Positions 31,211-42,065 of a stretch of DNA of 64,000 bases are shown in pieces. A model generated the notes under the pieces. The model worked only from the letters and a program-made list of their open reading frames with translations. It was not told the DNA's origin and ran no database searches. Position numbers and translations under genes: made by a program. This DNA is from Phytophthora sp. 'mugwort'. Taxonomy: Eukaryota; Oomycota; Peronosporomycetes; Peronosporales; Peronosporaceae. Numbering within the stretch: position 1 is the stretch's first letter; every line of letters starts with the position of its first letter. Location: assembly GCA_033558025.1 (NCBI GenBank), contig JAUCEF010000002.1, positions 2,356,001 to 2,420,000 on the forward strand, given 5' to 3'.

Positions 31211-32580
31211 AAGGAGAGCGGACCTAACCACTCGACCTAGCCGTTCTCTTACTGGAAAGAGCGAGCGATACGGGTCGACGCACGAGACAATGGAACGGTG
31301 CGCAAATCGTATGCTGCGGGCGGAGATCAGGCGAGTGCTCCAAGTGAAAGGTCTGTATTCGGCGTCCTATCTATGGGTGAGGTCTAGGAGCTATAGTCGC
31401 GCAGTCTAGTCTAAATTGGGATGCCTCCTCTAAGTCGTAAATCTTCCCTGCAGAACAGCCCCTGCCCCAACAAGCTAAGAATTTTCATAAATCGTCTAAG
31501 CGTTCTTCTTAAACTCTATGCGTTCCTAACTTCAAGCTACCCCAAACAAGACCGTACTCGTAACAGCCCGTAAATAGCCGACTCACTACAGAGTGAAGTG
31601 CGCGACAAAGTCTCCAACGGCGGCAACGAGTGCGACAACATTCTCGGGCCATTTCCGACACCACAATTCACCCTGCCGAAAACAAAGTGCACAACTGTAG
31701 CACGACACAGTTAGCGCCGAATGGTTATTATCGCAACTGACTGCAAAACATCACACTTTTCCCAAATGACCGCAAATGCATCAAGCTCTCCGAAGTGACT
31801 GCAAAAGTGGGACGGGACACAAGAAATATCATAGAAGCTAGTTGGGTGGTCAGGTTTAGTCGCGTTTTTGCATTGCTGTGCTAGAATCTGGTAAGTTAAC
31901 CAAGCAGAGATGCCCCAGCATCATGAAGTTAACTGCGTGTTGGTGCTTTAAACGTACCTTCAGCTGAAGATTGTGCGAGTGGTGAACGCTGGTCAAGATG
32001 TCGCAGCCATGCCGTCGACCATCCTAAGACGCTGGCAGACATCATCGGGCTCCGCTCTCGATGTCTTGCTGCAGACCGGTGTCGGCCCGTCAGTGAAGCA
32101 CGCGCGTCCAGGGCGTCGACATGCGGGTGGAATTCACATTAACCCGGCCACGAATCTCACGGCAGTGGTCGGCTACATCCGCCTCCACTTATTCGCCGAC
32201 GGCGTGGTTGGATTGGTAATGTAATACATTTTATCGGGCTTTCTTTCCCCTCTCACACAACGTTTGTTATAGCTCATTCACATACTGTCTCTGGTGTCTT
32301 CGCAGGACGGACGCGCTTGTGGTTCTTCCGGCGAAAAGTGCACAAGCTTCACCATAGGCTTCCTGACTGCCCATCGCTCCCCAACGACAGTAGCTTCTTG
32401 GGGCGTGAAGGCGCAATTGCCAAACTGCGTACAGCTCGTGGGCTGTATTTTGCTAGATACTCTGCTACTGGCTGAGTTTGCTGAACACCGTTCACCCTCA
32501 CTGTTCGAAAGTTTGGAAACGATTCACATTCCCCACGAGAATAGTGTCATACTCCACAAGTGTTACCACAGCTTGCAAGC
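31211..32580. other. No confident gene
   Basis: An ORF at 31973-32224 (+, 83 aa, RRWQTSSGSALDVLLQTGVG) and one at 32294-32821 (+, 175 aa) are open, but the second overlaps MULE C on the other strand. I recognise neither. From 31740 to 31830 the phrase 'TGACTGCAAAA' and near-copies recur several times. Confidence 0.25.
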
Positions 32581-32581
32581 G

Positions 32582-33600
32582 TTACAAGTGGTCTCTTACG
32601 TTATCGATATTGGGTTCTACTGCGCGAAAGTGACTGCAGACATTAAAGAAAATGTGCAGCGCACAGATCTTGAGGTGTACCACGATGCCGCTGCTCCGCA
32701 AACGTATTTGTGCATCTCGCTGTTTGCCTCTATCTGTGAAAACAGCGCGATCGTGCAATTTGATTCCCGCCACAACGCAATTTTCAAGAACAACTCGAGG
32801 TTTGCTGCAGTTTCTTTGTGAATGAACGCAACAGCAACTGGGATGTTTGACCAGTCGCCATCTTTACCAACCAACAGCACACACACGCCATTATACGTCA
32901 TATTTTTCATTTGAGTTCCATCACAATCTAGGATAGGAACCCAGTTGTCCTGCCCATTGACTAGAGACCCCAATGAAAGAAACTCTGTAAAACGACCCAT
33001 GCTGTCAAGCCGACAACACACACGAGATCTAGGGTTATGGCGCTCGCAAGATCTTACAAAGGCCGGAATTTTTCATTTGTGCCACCATTGACTGATGCTA
33101 GTTTCTTCTTGGCGCGAGCTATGGCTTTGTATAGCATTGCGGGGCGGTGGGCCATGTTCACGTTGTCTATTACTTTTACAGACTCAGCAACGTGCTTGCA
33201 AGCGCTGCTTAATCCTTGAACTAGTGCACTTTGAAATCCTGGCATCTCCATAAGTACCGCCGTCGAGCATTCAGCGATACAGTCACAACTGGGAGAGTGC
33301 TCCAGCATTAAGTCGCTGACAAACCACGTCTTTGGTGGACAGAAACCATTCTTTGTGTTCGAGCGCTTCGTTTTACCCCTTTTTGACAAGCTGACATGCC
33401 AACCACAACCATACACAGATGTGCACTTCCAAACCTTTCGGTGACCTGAAGATTTTGCCTGCTTAATCGATTTGTTCTCATTGAAGGCGAATGCGCGCTG
33501 GAAAAATCCTTGGCGTTTGCTGCAGTAGCGAATACATCGCGTAGCTTGATCGTCTGCCTTCCGAACTTGGCGAGCAGGTCACCTTGCCAGGCTCCATGAC
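32582..33600 (-). pseudogene. MULE transposase remnant C
   Basis: Minus-strand frames read MYGCGWHVSLSKRGKTKRSN with a Cys/His motif HSPSCDCIAECS (33416-33054). Then follow ILDCDGTQMKNMTYNGVCVL and IPVAVAFIHKETAANLELFL (33021-32617), the first catalytic Asp region. A shifted frame (32773-32582) reads RAVFTDRGKQRDAQIRL with the second Asp, followed by CALHIFFNVC. The C-terminal half of the transposase is missing. It belongs to a third MULE subfamily, distinct from A and B. Confidence 0.65.
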
Positions 33601-35097
33601 TGTCAACAAGTGAGAACGCTGTAGTGATTGCTTTGTTGGGCGGTTATATTCAAGCAAACGTGCACTGTGTTTTTATTAAAAAGTCTAATAGTAGTCCACT
33701 TCAACTAGCAGTCATACATTTTAATACTTTTGCGGTCAGTTTTGAAAGTTGTGATGTATATGCGGTCAGTAAGGATAATAATCCGCGCCGAATCTTAATC
33801 TGCTGAACATAATTGAGCGCAGTCTATCTTCGCTTTGCTTGACATCTCGTTTTGTTCTGGCAAAAGTATTTAACGTAATCGTGTCGTACACGGAGCGCTG
33901 GCAATACGAGAACACTCACCAAAATACAGGTGAACAAGATTATTATGAAGTGTCGGTCTTTCTCTAAGTCAACCAGAAGCTGTGCAGGTACCACATCCAA
34001 AGGTAAAGCCATCAGGTCTGCTATCCTGGCTAAGGAAACAGGCATTTTGTATTGGATTTGTCATAGGTAGAGGGGTAAATAGACGGTCTGTTCCTCTCTA
34101 AGTTGCTCTGCGCGACGTGCATTGCACATGTACATGTAAAATTGGAAACCATGACAGTTCGCTAAAACTGAAGGCGGTGGTGGGACGAGGCACCCGAAGG
34201 TGAGCACCTGCCGTCCCGACGCTGTCCGGACAGCTTTCGTGAGACAGACTGCAATCAGTCACCGCGCTGCAAGAACCCTATGCTCCCAAGGGCAACCTAT
34301 CTGTAGACACACTGTGACTACCGAAACGAAGGGATCACCATGCCGGTCGACGTGGGGACGAAGGCCTAATGCGTTCAGCGTTTGAGATCCGTCCTGACTT
34401 TCGCCAATTGACACGGGGTTGCTGTTTCAAAGATCCGCCGTCGTGCGGCGTGTACTGTACCCGTACATTGCCTTTTCTCCGTGCCTTGTTCTTTTGCGCC
34501 TAGCGCAACTCAAGCCTGGTTAGCATTCGGCCGGCGACTACCAACAGTGCAAGAGAGGCGACCACCACATCCTTCAACATGTTTCTGTAAAGACAATATG
34601 CCGTTTGGTTTTAGACCAAATCTTATTGTTTGTATGCTGAATAACCTTCAGTAATATGCTGTAGCCTGATCTTATGCTACACAGCAGGAGGCATCACGCG
34701 GTCGCGTTGCTGCGTTGGCCAAGAGATACGGCGGCGCCCGGCTGCTGCCAGCCAGTGCGAGTCTCGCGGACCGTTAATGCCGCTACGGCAACATAACATC
34801 GCTATGGATTCAACCCGGACGCGCCAGCCATTCTCGGCGCAGTTGACATCCCATCAGCTCATCCAATTCGACAGTAGCATCTCGTACGTAAGCGTTACTG
34901 TATCCCCATCGCCGCTGCTTCGTGCCTCACGTTGCACCGACCAACAACAAACCTCATAGCGCGCGTCCAGCAGCAGCACGGATTGATCTGCTCGTCCGGA
35001 GTTCGACCCCCCCCCCTTTGCACTTGCCTTCGTGAGTAGATCGGCCAGGTGGTTGCAACGCCGAACTTGAACCAAGTTACCAAGGGCAGACTCAGGA
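33601..35097. other. Mostly unassigned DNA, possible copia tail
   Basis: AT-rich up to about 34060, then a GC-rich piece (34150-34420) with a palindrome CTGTCCGGACAG. A minus-strand frame at 35075-34854 begins MVQVRRCNHLADLLTKASAK, which resembles the copia RNase H end (ADxLTK). That would be a small copia fragment just before the bZIP gene. A 10-C run lies at 35007-35016. No other gene seen. Confidence 0.3.
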
Positions 35098-36051
35098 ATG
35101 CTGATGGAGCACCATCACACACAAGGACGACCGAGCTGGACGCCTTCGCTGTACTCGACCATGGGTGCGCCGTCGACTACAAGCTCGACCAACGGCTCAC
35201 TGGCCTACGACGCGCTGCGTCCGGCCGCCTACTCGAGCGAGAACTCGCAGTACCAGCTACAACAGTATCCTCAGGACCAGGACAACAACTACCGATATCC
35301 GTACAGTGAGGCCCCGCGCCCGACATTCGCGCCGCTGCCCCCTCCGCCTCGTGACGATCCACTCGCCCCGGGCTCCAGTCGACTGCGATATCCGCCGCCC
35401 AGTTTGCCACGTCCTATGATCGGCAGATCCCTGTCGCCCCATATTAGGATGGACGACAAGCCGACTGCCGTCATCACACCCGCCTTCACCATCGCCAAAC
35501 CAGGAGGCCCTACAACTCCCAAGCGCGCAACGGATGAGGAACGGCGAGCAAAGCACCGGGAAGCCCAGCGGCGGTTTGTGAAGCGGAAGAAGGTATATTT
35601 GCGATGCGGTTCGAGTGAGCGATGCATAAGGGACGTCTCGTGCTCATGATGTTTGTTGATTATGCAGATCGAGATGATGCAGCTTAAGCAGTTAGCGGTG
35701 GAGCTCGAGAAGCGACACGATTTACTGGAGATGCTGAGCGAGAGGGAGACGCTGGCGCGAGAGAATCAGGCCTTGATGCAGCAGCTAGAAGCAGAAAAGG
35801 AGAAGGCCCGCGAGTCCCCGACAAGCACGAACCAGCCCGTCGCAGAGGTAAGGAAGGCTCCACGCCATCTTGATTGCTTAGTGTTACACCACTGGTGTAT
35901 ACTTATGGAAGGGCTAACATTGCGGTTTCTATGATGTCAAAAGCAGGATAAGCAGGAAGTGAAACTTGAGGTGGTCGAGGAGGAAACCCCGGAGAAAGAG
36001 GAACACCCGCATCCTGAAGTCAAGTGGGAGGCACGGACATTCGAGTGGTGA
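35098..36051 (+). CDS. bZIP transcription factor with non-canonical basic region (three exons)
   Basis: Exons 35098-35592, 35668-35847 and 35947-36051 give 259 aa. Both introns are GT..AG, in phase 0, and 75 and 99 nt long. Residues 1-140 are Pro/Ser/Tyr-rich and may act in transactivation. The basic region is RRAKHREAQRRFVKRKK, and intron 1 falls immediately before the zipper (IEMMQLKQLAVELEKRHDLL). Counting 18 residues back from the first heptad Leu puts His where the invariant Asn should be, and Val where the invariant Arg should be. Leu recurs at +18, +25 and +32. The C-terminus is Glu/Lys-rich. The first ATG (35098) was chosen; a second lies two codons later. Intron 1 retention would give a 183-residue protein without zipper. 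Intron 2 has a second in-frame AG 9 nt downstream. Confidence 0.85.
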
Positions 36052-36514
36052 ACCCAGAACCGCCCTCACATCCTTCACAGTAAAGTTACCGCTACTGAGC
36101 CTCAACAAAGGGCGTCAGCAACTTCATCATAGACAACAAGCAACGCCGCAAATGGCGATATTCGATGGCCACCATCACAGCCAGCAGCTCTTTATGCAGC
36201 CTTCGTTGCAACAATGTGTTGTACACGATGTAAGACCTCGTCATACCGACAGGGGGTACAAGCGCAGAAGATGATTTCATGATATCGTCTTTAACATTAA
36301 CAATGCAGTCGTCAACAGCGCTACGTTATGTATTCTCGAGCTCCTTGTGTGTTATGTTTGCGGCTTCTAAAAGTTGCCCCTTAAACTCTTCTCTGGAAGC
36401 GTTAGCAGGCACATCATCAAGCAAATCCTGGATCATGTTCGGCGGCTTCTTAGTCACCTCCGCTCAGTGTCAAACCACCAGCGATCACGTAACGTAACTT
36501 GTCAGTCAGCAGAT
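36052..36514. other. Intergenic, convergent 3' ends of bZIP and acyl-CoA dehydrogenase genes
   Basis: Holds the 3' flanks of two convergent genes. The short frames on either strand (36092-36280 -, 36279-36497 +) have no features. A weak retroelement resemblance in the minus frame 36280-36092 (RSYIVYNTLLQRRLHKELLA) is not enough for a call. Confidence 0.4.
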
Positions 36515-37777
36515 TTAAGGATCCATGGATTGGCGCGAAAACATCTCCTTGGCAATGATCATGCGCTGGATTTGAGACGTGCCCTCGTAAATTTGGTAGA
36601 TCTTAGCGTCACGAAACAGCTTCTCGACAGGGTACTCGGTGTTGAATCCAGCGCCACCAAAGATCTGAATGGCATCCGTAGCCACCTTGTTAGCGTGATC
36701 GCCAGCGAAGCGCTTGGCCATCGACGCGTACATAGTGTTCTTGCGGCCACAGTCGATCTCGTATGCAGCCTTGTATGTTAGCTGACGACCAGCCTCAATG
36801 CCCGTGGCCATGTCAGCTAGCATGAATTGGATGGCCTGGTGCATGGCGATAGGCACGCCCATGGTCTTGCGCTCCAGTGCGTACTTACGAGCTTCGTCGA
36901 AAGCACGACGCGCCAACCCAACGGCGCCGATGGCCACAGGTGGGCGCGTGATGTCGAAGGCCTGCATGGCGATCTTGAAGCCGTAGCCAGGGTCGCCTAG
37001 CACGTTCTCCTTAGGCACTACGACATCTTCAAATGTGATGCCGCGCGTGTCCGAGCAGCGCTGACCAATGTTAATTTCCTTGCGACCGACACTAATACCG
37101 GGCGAGTCAGCGTCAACGATGAAGCCTGTGAAGGCCGCGCCAGCGTTAGCATTCGGGTCTGTCTTGGCCAGCACAAAGTACCATTTGGCCACAGCGCCGT
37201 TGGTGATCCACATCTTGGAACCGTTGAGGACCCACTTGTCTCCCTTTTTAACAGCTGATGTCTTGGCGCCAGCGACGTCAGAGCCGGCACCGGGCTCCGT
37301 GACGCAGTAGGCAGCCTGCACGGGTTCCTCCACGAGGCGACCCAGGTACTTGCGGTTCTGCTCGTCCGACCCAGCCACTAGCAACGGGGCCGTCGCCAAG
37401 CCGTTCGCCTCCATGGCCGTAGCCATACCTGTGCAGCCATAGGCCAGCTCCTCGCCGATGATGCAGCCGTCCAGAGCTCCGAGGCCCAGACCGCCAAACT
37501 TCTCGGGCACGTGCGTGTTGACGAGACCCAGCTCCCAGGCCTTCTCGAAAATGTCATGCGGGTACTCCATGGTCTGGTCGTAATACTTCTCCTTTGGGAT
37601 CATCTCCTCGCGCGCGAACTTGCGCGCCAGCTCTTGGAACTCGTGCTGGTCGTCCGACAGCTTCAAAGAGAAGGCCGGAAACTTGGAGTCGTCGATATGT
37701 TGTCCTAGCGCGAAGCTGCGCGCGCCCATGGGGCGCAGCAAGCGCGAGGCCTGACGGAGAGACTTGGTTGGCAACAT
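36515..37777 (-). CDS. ACADM: Medium-chain acyl-CoA dehydrogenase, mitochondrial
   Basis: The 420-aa protein catalyses FAD-dependent alpha,beta-dehydrogenation of acyl-CoA, the first step of mitochondrial beta-oxidation, passing electrons to ETF. The start is the ATG at 37777. It opens an Arg/Ser-rich mitochondrial presequence ([20 protein letters not shown]); the longer frame to 37879 has no better start. The N-terminal helical domain begins at [20 protein letters not shown]. The FAD/substrate signatures [12 protein letters not shown] and [14 protein letters not shown] follow. The C-terminal part reads [20 protein letters not shown] and [15 protein letters not shown], with catalytic Glu at about residue 398. 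The YEGTSQIQR context separates it from isovaleryl-CoA dehydrogenase. Length is as expected (about 421). No introns, no damage. Confidence 0.95.
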   Translation of the reverse strand: MLPTKSLRQASRLLRPMGARSFALGQHIDDSKFPAFSLKLSDDQHEFQELARKFAREEMIPKEKYYDQTMEYPHDIFEKAWELGLVNTHVPEKFGGLGLGALDGCIIGEELAYGCTGMATAMEANGLATAPLLVAGSDEQNRKYLGRLVEEPVQAAYCVTEPGAGSDVAGAKTSAVKKGDKWVLNGSKMWITNGAVAKWYFVLAKTDPNANAGAAFTGFIVDADSPGISVGRKEINIGQRCSDTRGITFEDVVVPKENVLGDPGYGFKIAMQAFDITRPPVAIGAVGLARRAFDEARKYALERKTMGVPIAMHQAIQFMLADMATGIEAGRQLTYKAAYEIDCGRKNTMYASMAKRFAGDHANKVATDAIQIFGGAGFNTEYPVEKLFRDAKIYQIYEGTSQIQRMIIAKEMFSRQSMDP

Positions 37778-37780
37778 GGC

Positions 37781-37806
37781 GGAGAAAATTGAAGTGAAGG
37801 CACTGA
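37781..37806 (-). promoter_or_regulatory. Oomycete Inr/FPR-like core promoter of the acyl-CoA dehydrogenase gene
   Basis: On the minus strand, CCTTCACTTCAATTTTCTCC ends four bases before the ATG. It matches the oomycete initiator plus flanking region (TCAYTT followed by CAATTTTC). If functional, the 5' leader is under 20 nt. Such short leaders are known in Phytophthora. Confidence 0.45.
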
Positions 37807-38060
37807 ACGTGGCTGTGCTCGTAGCCGCTAGTTCTCTAATGATCCTCAGGATCCGGTCAACAGCAACGTGAAGCCGCACGTGAAAGGACGTGAAATTGTG
37901 AGAAATGATTTACGTGTTAGAAATGATATAAAATTGAAATATGTGTTTACAAGTCACACTGTAAATGCCTATATAATGTCGTTTTACCTGCGATTATCGA
38001 TGTTGCAGAACCTAATATTTGCTAAGAGAGTTGTTAACTTCAACCGTCGACTCCACCAGC

Positions 38061-38720
38061 TCATGAGAACATCAGCACCACGACTATTGCCGCGAAGACC
38101 GCCTGCGAGAAGAAGCACCGCTGCTGCCATATTGTTGGCGCGTTGCTGCATCCGCATCGGGCCGCTTGTACTCGCAGCACGCCGTAGTTGTCGTTCCAGT
38201 AGCCGTACAGCGTGTGCGCGGGGTCAAAGTACTGGTCTTGTGGTGCGTATACACCGTCGCATTGCTTGTAGATAGCGTCGATGAGTGGCTGGCACTTGGG
38301 CGGGCACTCGAAATTCGTCGGGTCGCATGCCAAGCACGACCCGTACGTGGATCCGTTGCCTTCCGCGGCGAGTTGCTCGGCTGCAAACGCACAAGAAGCC
38401 CACGAGTCGCCCTCGGGTGACGGGTTGACGTACGAGGTCGCGTCAGATTTCTTCACAAAATTGAGAAGGAAAATGGCCAAGAGGATCCACCGCAGGCAAT
38501 GGAGTGGGCCATGAACGATGATGCTCAGTGCCGTCTGCCTCATTCCGTCGGGAAACTTGTCAATCACTTGGCCAAGTTGAAATGCTGAGGCTTGGATGCC
38601 CTGGTCCACTATTTTTATCACTTTTTGCCTAAAGTGGGAAGAGATACCGGTAAGATCGGCAACGCAAATGAAGTTAAGAAACACTAGTGATATCGCAGCG
38701 GTATTACTAAGGTAAGTCAT
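38061..38720 (-). CDS. Secreted or GPI-anchored cysteine-rich protein, oomycete-type
   Basis: The open frame is 219 codons. The conserved part begins about residue 100 (YVNPSPEGDSWASCAFAAEQ) and continues YGSCLACDPTNFECPPKC, KQCDGVYAPQDQYFDPAHTL and RVQAARCGCSNAP, with about ten cysteines. The C-terminus (FSQAVFAAIVVVLMFS) is a hydrophobic tail, typical of a GPI-attachment signal. The start is uncertain. ATG 38720 gives a weakly hydrophobic N-terminus (ISLVFLNFICVADL); an in-frame ATG at 38543 (160 aa) precedes a stronger hydrophobic segment (LRWILLAIFLLNF) that could be a signal peptide. Function unknown; surface location is inferred. Confidence 0.6.
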   Translation of the reverse strand: MTYLSNTAAISLVFLNFICVADLTGISSHFRQKVIKIVDQGIQASAFQLGQVIDKFPDGMRQTALSIIVHGPLHCLRWILLAIFLLNFVKKSDATSYVNPSPEGDSWASCAFAAEQLAAEGNGSTYGSCLACDPTNFECPPKCQPLIDAIYKQCDGVYAPQDQYFDPAHTLYGYWNDNYGVLRVQAARCGCSNAPTIWQQRCFFSQAVFAAIVVVLMFS

Positions 38721-39054
38721 CGCTTTCGTAGCCCTTTTCGATGCACTAAATTCCGTCGCCCCAAACTCCCCTTCTAGAGAGGCGACAACAAAACTAAGGG
38801 CATCATCGAAACCAGGAGCGTCTTTACTATTTTAGTGATTATTTAGGCCTGGTGCGCCTTGCTTCTTGTTGGCCAACTTCGTAACGCACCCAGAATTCTC
38901 TGCGTGCCAGTTTTGTGCCCCCTTTTGACTTGTGCTCAGTATGAACCTAACCTATCTGTCAATTCCTGGTAAGTACGATTTAGCGCTCACAAACAATTAA
39001 TCAAAGGGCAGACTCAACCTTTTATTAAGTTTCGCAGTGCATCTACAACTCCAA
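38721..39054. other. Intergenic
   Basis: Upstream of the Cys-rich gene and downstream of the pogo-like element. No ORF or repeat seen. The region may include the element's end, but no terminal inverted repeat was recognised. Confidence 0.3.
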
Positions 39055-40370
39055 TCACAACACGAACTCATACTCGATTGGCGGTGCGACAGGCATTGGT
39101 GCAAGCGCTGCTGCTTCCGCTTTCTTCTGAAACCGCTTTGGTCTCTGCGCTCTGGGCATCGGCTGAGCCAGAGCTATCTCGTCCAGCAGTTCTTGTGTAA
39201 GAAGTCGTCCGGACGCTGTCACTGTTTTGCGCTGCTTCCGCTGTTGAATAGGGGCGGGTAGGACTAAGATCTCTTGCTGGACAACTTGCTTCACCTGTAG
39301 CCATTTTGCACGCTGCACTTGGGACGGAGCGCCATTTCGCTGGAAGTTGGTCAACTTGCTCTGCATCTTGACAAGCGATAGAGGGTAAATACCGCAGCTC
39401 TCGAACCCCGACTTGATATTCTTGCCGAAGTTGCAGGCGTCCCACATCAGCGACACCAATCGGACAGCCGTCGCCTTGTTGACGTTCACCTCCCCATTGT
39501 CATGGCACAATTCCTGGACGAGCAACTTTAACTTGGCCTTGAACGACGAGAAAACGGCAACGTCGAGCGGCTGCAGAAGGTGCGTCCTGTTTGCTGGTAG
39601 AAATACCAGAAGAATGCCGTACTTTTTGGCAGTTGCAAGAATCGTCGTGGAGTAATGAGAAGTGTAGCCGTCCAACACGGCAAGTAGTTGCCGTTTAACA
39701 GGAGTGGGAACGGCATTGGCCAAAACCGCCAGCCACTGCTCAAACAACCAAGCGTTCATAAAAGCCTTTTCCGTCGTCGTCACGGCCACGCCATGTATCG
39801 TGCAATCTTTTAGCACCTTAAGCTCCACACGCTCACCAAGAATATGAATAGAGAGGGAACAACATATCCGCTAGTGCTTGCATATGCCACAATCGACAGG
39901 TGAAAATTGGTGTGGGTGTCGGTGCGTCATACACTTCTTCGATCCTTGGACCACTATCACCGTTGAGGTCTTCTTATTCGTCTCAATTGCAGTTTGATCA
40001 ACATTAAAAATACGAAGAGATCCCATGTTATTCTCAATAATCACCTTTGCTAGTGAACCAGAGAGCGTAGTTAGATCAACAGTCTCGACGGTGTTGCACA
40101 CTTGAGCAACGGATTGCGAGCGGTGGAGGCACAAAGTTGGGGTGCCGCTGAAGGAAACGACGGTACCAGCCTTCACCCACCGTTACCTCGGCGACAAGTT
40201 GCGAGAATTCGCGAGCCTTGCGAGAGCGCACTGGCGATCAACCAGACAACCAGTCAGCTGCCTCCCCAGTACCCACTCCTAGCTGCTTTTCTCCGCCTCC
40301 TCCGTTAACAGAGGAGGAAAGCCTCGCCTTCGATGCTCGACAGGCCGTCCACCGCGGGTAAGAGCCACCC
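39055..40370 (-). pseudogene. pogo/CENP-B-like DDE transposase, C-terminal part (split by gypsy copy B)
   Basis: From 40370 leftward this contains a CENP-B-type helix-turn-helix (GEGWYRRFLQRHPTLCLHRS near 40180-40130). The catalytic domain follows: first Asp in LRIFNVDQTAIETN (about 40020), second in LLAVLDGYTSHYSTT (about 39680), third in THLLQPLDVAVFSSFKAKLK. A long C-terminal tail ends at 39055. The 257-codon frame 39055-39828 is intact; a frameshift near 39830-39870 and stops at about 40180-40310 interrupt the upstream part. Its N-terminus lies at 48467-48619, on the other side of the inserted gypsy element. Confidence 0.85.
40366..40370. other. Target-site duplication of gypsy copy B (left)
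   Basis: CACCC here equals CACCC at 48467-48471, directly outside the two LTRs. Five-base duplications are normal for Ty3/gypsy integrase. Confidence 0.9.
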
Positions 40371-40737
40371 TGTGACGGGGCACACAACACCTTGCGCACA
40401 GGAAGTGTGACTTCCGGAGAGTATACAAACACTCAGTGAACGGCAGTTCACTAGTCCCTGGCCTGTGGGACTGTTACCAAAATTAGGTAGATTTAAGACT
40501 GAGTATATTGATAGGTGACCCCTTTTAATACATCTACATAGTAACTATTAGTCACCTATAAAGTTCCCTAGATGTTATCCTATTGAGTGGCTCTGAGGTC
40601 TTTGTACCATATCTGTGGTACCTATCCATGGTGTCATTAACGTCGACATCATAGTGATGTTTGGCAACATCACTTAGTGTACTTGGGTACACTTGCTCTG
40701 AAGAGTGACTTGGCACTCTTCATGTAACCCCGTTACA
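40371..40737 (-). repeat. 3' LTR of gypsy copy B
   Basis: In element orientation it starts TGTAACGGGG and ends CCCCGTCACA, so its ends are the inverted repeat TG..CA extended to about 10 bp. The adjoining polypurine tract (40738-40749) fixes it as the 3' LTR. It is 367 bp. Confidence 0.95.
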
Positions 40738-41040
40738 TCCTCCCCCACTTAGGTTCGGTTTACCGACCATCCAGGGCGAGTGAAAGGAAATCTCTGTCGT
40801 TCACTCTCCAAGTCGTACTACATCGATTTCGCTGCGGTTGGTTTCCGCAGCCGCCTCATTTCCTTTTAAGCCCAAGCACTTCCGCGTGCTCTTCTTCTTC
40901 GGCTTCCACGTCAGCCTTAAGCATGAGCAAGACTCGGTCTGGCAGCGGTGCGAAAGTGCCTGCCAATCTGTTGCTTCCAAGCAGCAGGCTAAGCTCTAAG
41001 CCGTCCGGCAAAGGGATCTGCCGCTAAGGGATCCACCAAG

Positions 41041-41568
41041 GTGGCATCCAAGGTGACACCTAAGGCAGTTGAACCGCCTGAGAAAGACCCTGAGCTCCTC
41101 GTGGACTATGAGGACTCGGACAAGTCTCCCATGTCCTGGGGCGATAACGAGATCCCGCTCGTCAAGGGTTCTGACGGCGACCCGAGTCAGTCGGACTCGC
41201 TTGGGTCCCGTACCCCGCTGTCTTGCCATAACGGCGACGATGGCGACGCGCCGAAGACGGCCGAGCGTCAGGGGGGGGCATGCTCACCCAAGGAGGACGA
41301 GGAGAATGCTCGTTCCCCGGTCAAGAATCTGACGCTCGCTGAGCCAACTGCCCGCGTCAAGGCTGCTAAGGCCGCAACAGCCTCGGAAGTCAGCCGCAAG
41401 CGGCGAGCTGCTTCCAGTTCTCCGATCCCTGAAGGGTATGGAGCCCTCACGCTCAAGAACAAGGAACCCTTCGATTTCTCTTCAATGAGGAGGAAGAGGG
41501 CCAGTCGGCCGAGAGATCTCCAACGATCTCGACGGGCAGCAGTCGTAGTATCAGGCTGCTCGTCATAA
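41041..41568 (+). CDS. Antisense ORF 1 in the gypsy 3' region (copy B)
   Basis: This is the counterpart of 5600-6337 in copy A, running against gag-pol. 175 codons are open (ELLVDYEDSDKSPMSWGDNE, EVSRKRRAASSSPIPEGYGA) and end at the TAA shared by both copies. The expected N-terminus (MSKTRSGSGAK at about 40921) is cut off by small deletions. Its overall character is basic/acidic, low-complexity and possibly nucleic-acid binding. No known domain. Confidence 0.5.
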   Translation: MASKVTPKAVEPPEKDPELLVDYEDSDKSPMSWGDNEIPLVKGSDGDPSQSDSLGSRTPLSCHNGDDGDAPKTAERQGGACSPKEDEENARSPVKNLTLAEPTARVKAAKAATASEVSRKRRAASSSPIPEGYGALTLKNKEPFDFSSMRRKRASRPRDLQRSRRAAVVVSGCSS

Positions 41569-41598
41569 GGGAGCACGGTCCCCCGCGACCAGTCGCCT

Positions 41599-42065
41599 GT
41601 GACGTCTTCACCTGTTCGTGGGGGTCCGCCTTACGCTCCCGGGTACTTCCCTCCTGAGGAGCCCCACGGAGCTGACGCCTACATGGTCAGCTCCAGCCGC
41701 CTCGGGGGCTTCTTGGCGGGCGCTCTTCTCGGGGCGCTTATGAGCGCCACCTGGTGGCCAAGCAGCCCCTGTTCCAAAATGTGAGCATTGCTCGGGGCGT
41801 GCTCCTGGAACCGCACAATATCCCGCTCAAGGAGTTCACAAGCCGGCGAATGAAGCCTGAGCTCCGGTCGGGACTCCGACCTGTGTGGGGCTATCCAGCC
41901 GTGATGCCCCCACACTGTGACTCTTTCCAAGAGGCCGAGGCCGTCTTTTGGAAGTGGGCAGCTACGCGCTGCTCACAAGGACAACTCGAGGTTCTCCGGC
42001 AGGATCTCACCCTGGCGGCCATCCTTGACCTCCGAATCTGCGTATTGAGTTTGCCCATGTGGTAG
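41599..42065 (+). CDS. Antisense ORFs 2 and 3 in the gypsy 3' region (copy B)
   Basis: ORF 2 (41599-41784) is in the frame of ORF 1, and ORF 3 (41754-42065) is shifted by -1. Both translate identically to copy A. ORF 3 (RPVWGYPAVMPPHCDSFQEA, EVLRQDLTLAAILDLRI) looks like a small globular helical protein. A fourth frame (42059-42538) is shifted by -1 again and lies opposite the chromodomain. The chain of frames may be an old gene broken by indels before the copies spread. Confidence 0.4.

Noticed and set aside
32294..32821. Plus-strand ORF of 175 codons
   Set aside because: Its second half is antisense to the MULE C transposase motif; no family recognised. Kept only as a mention.
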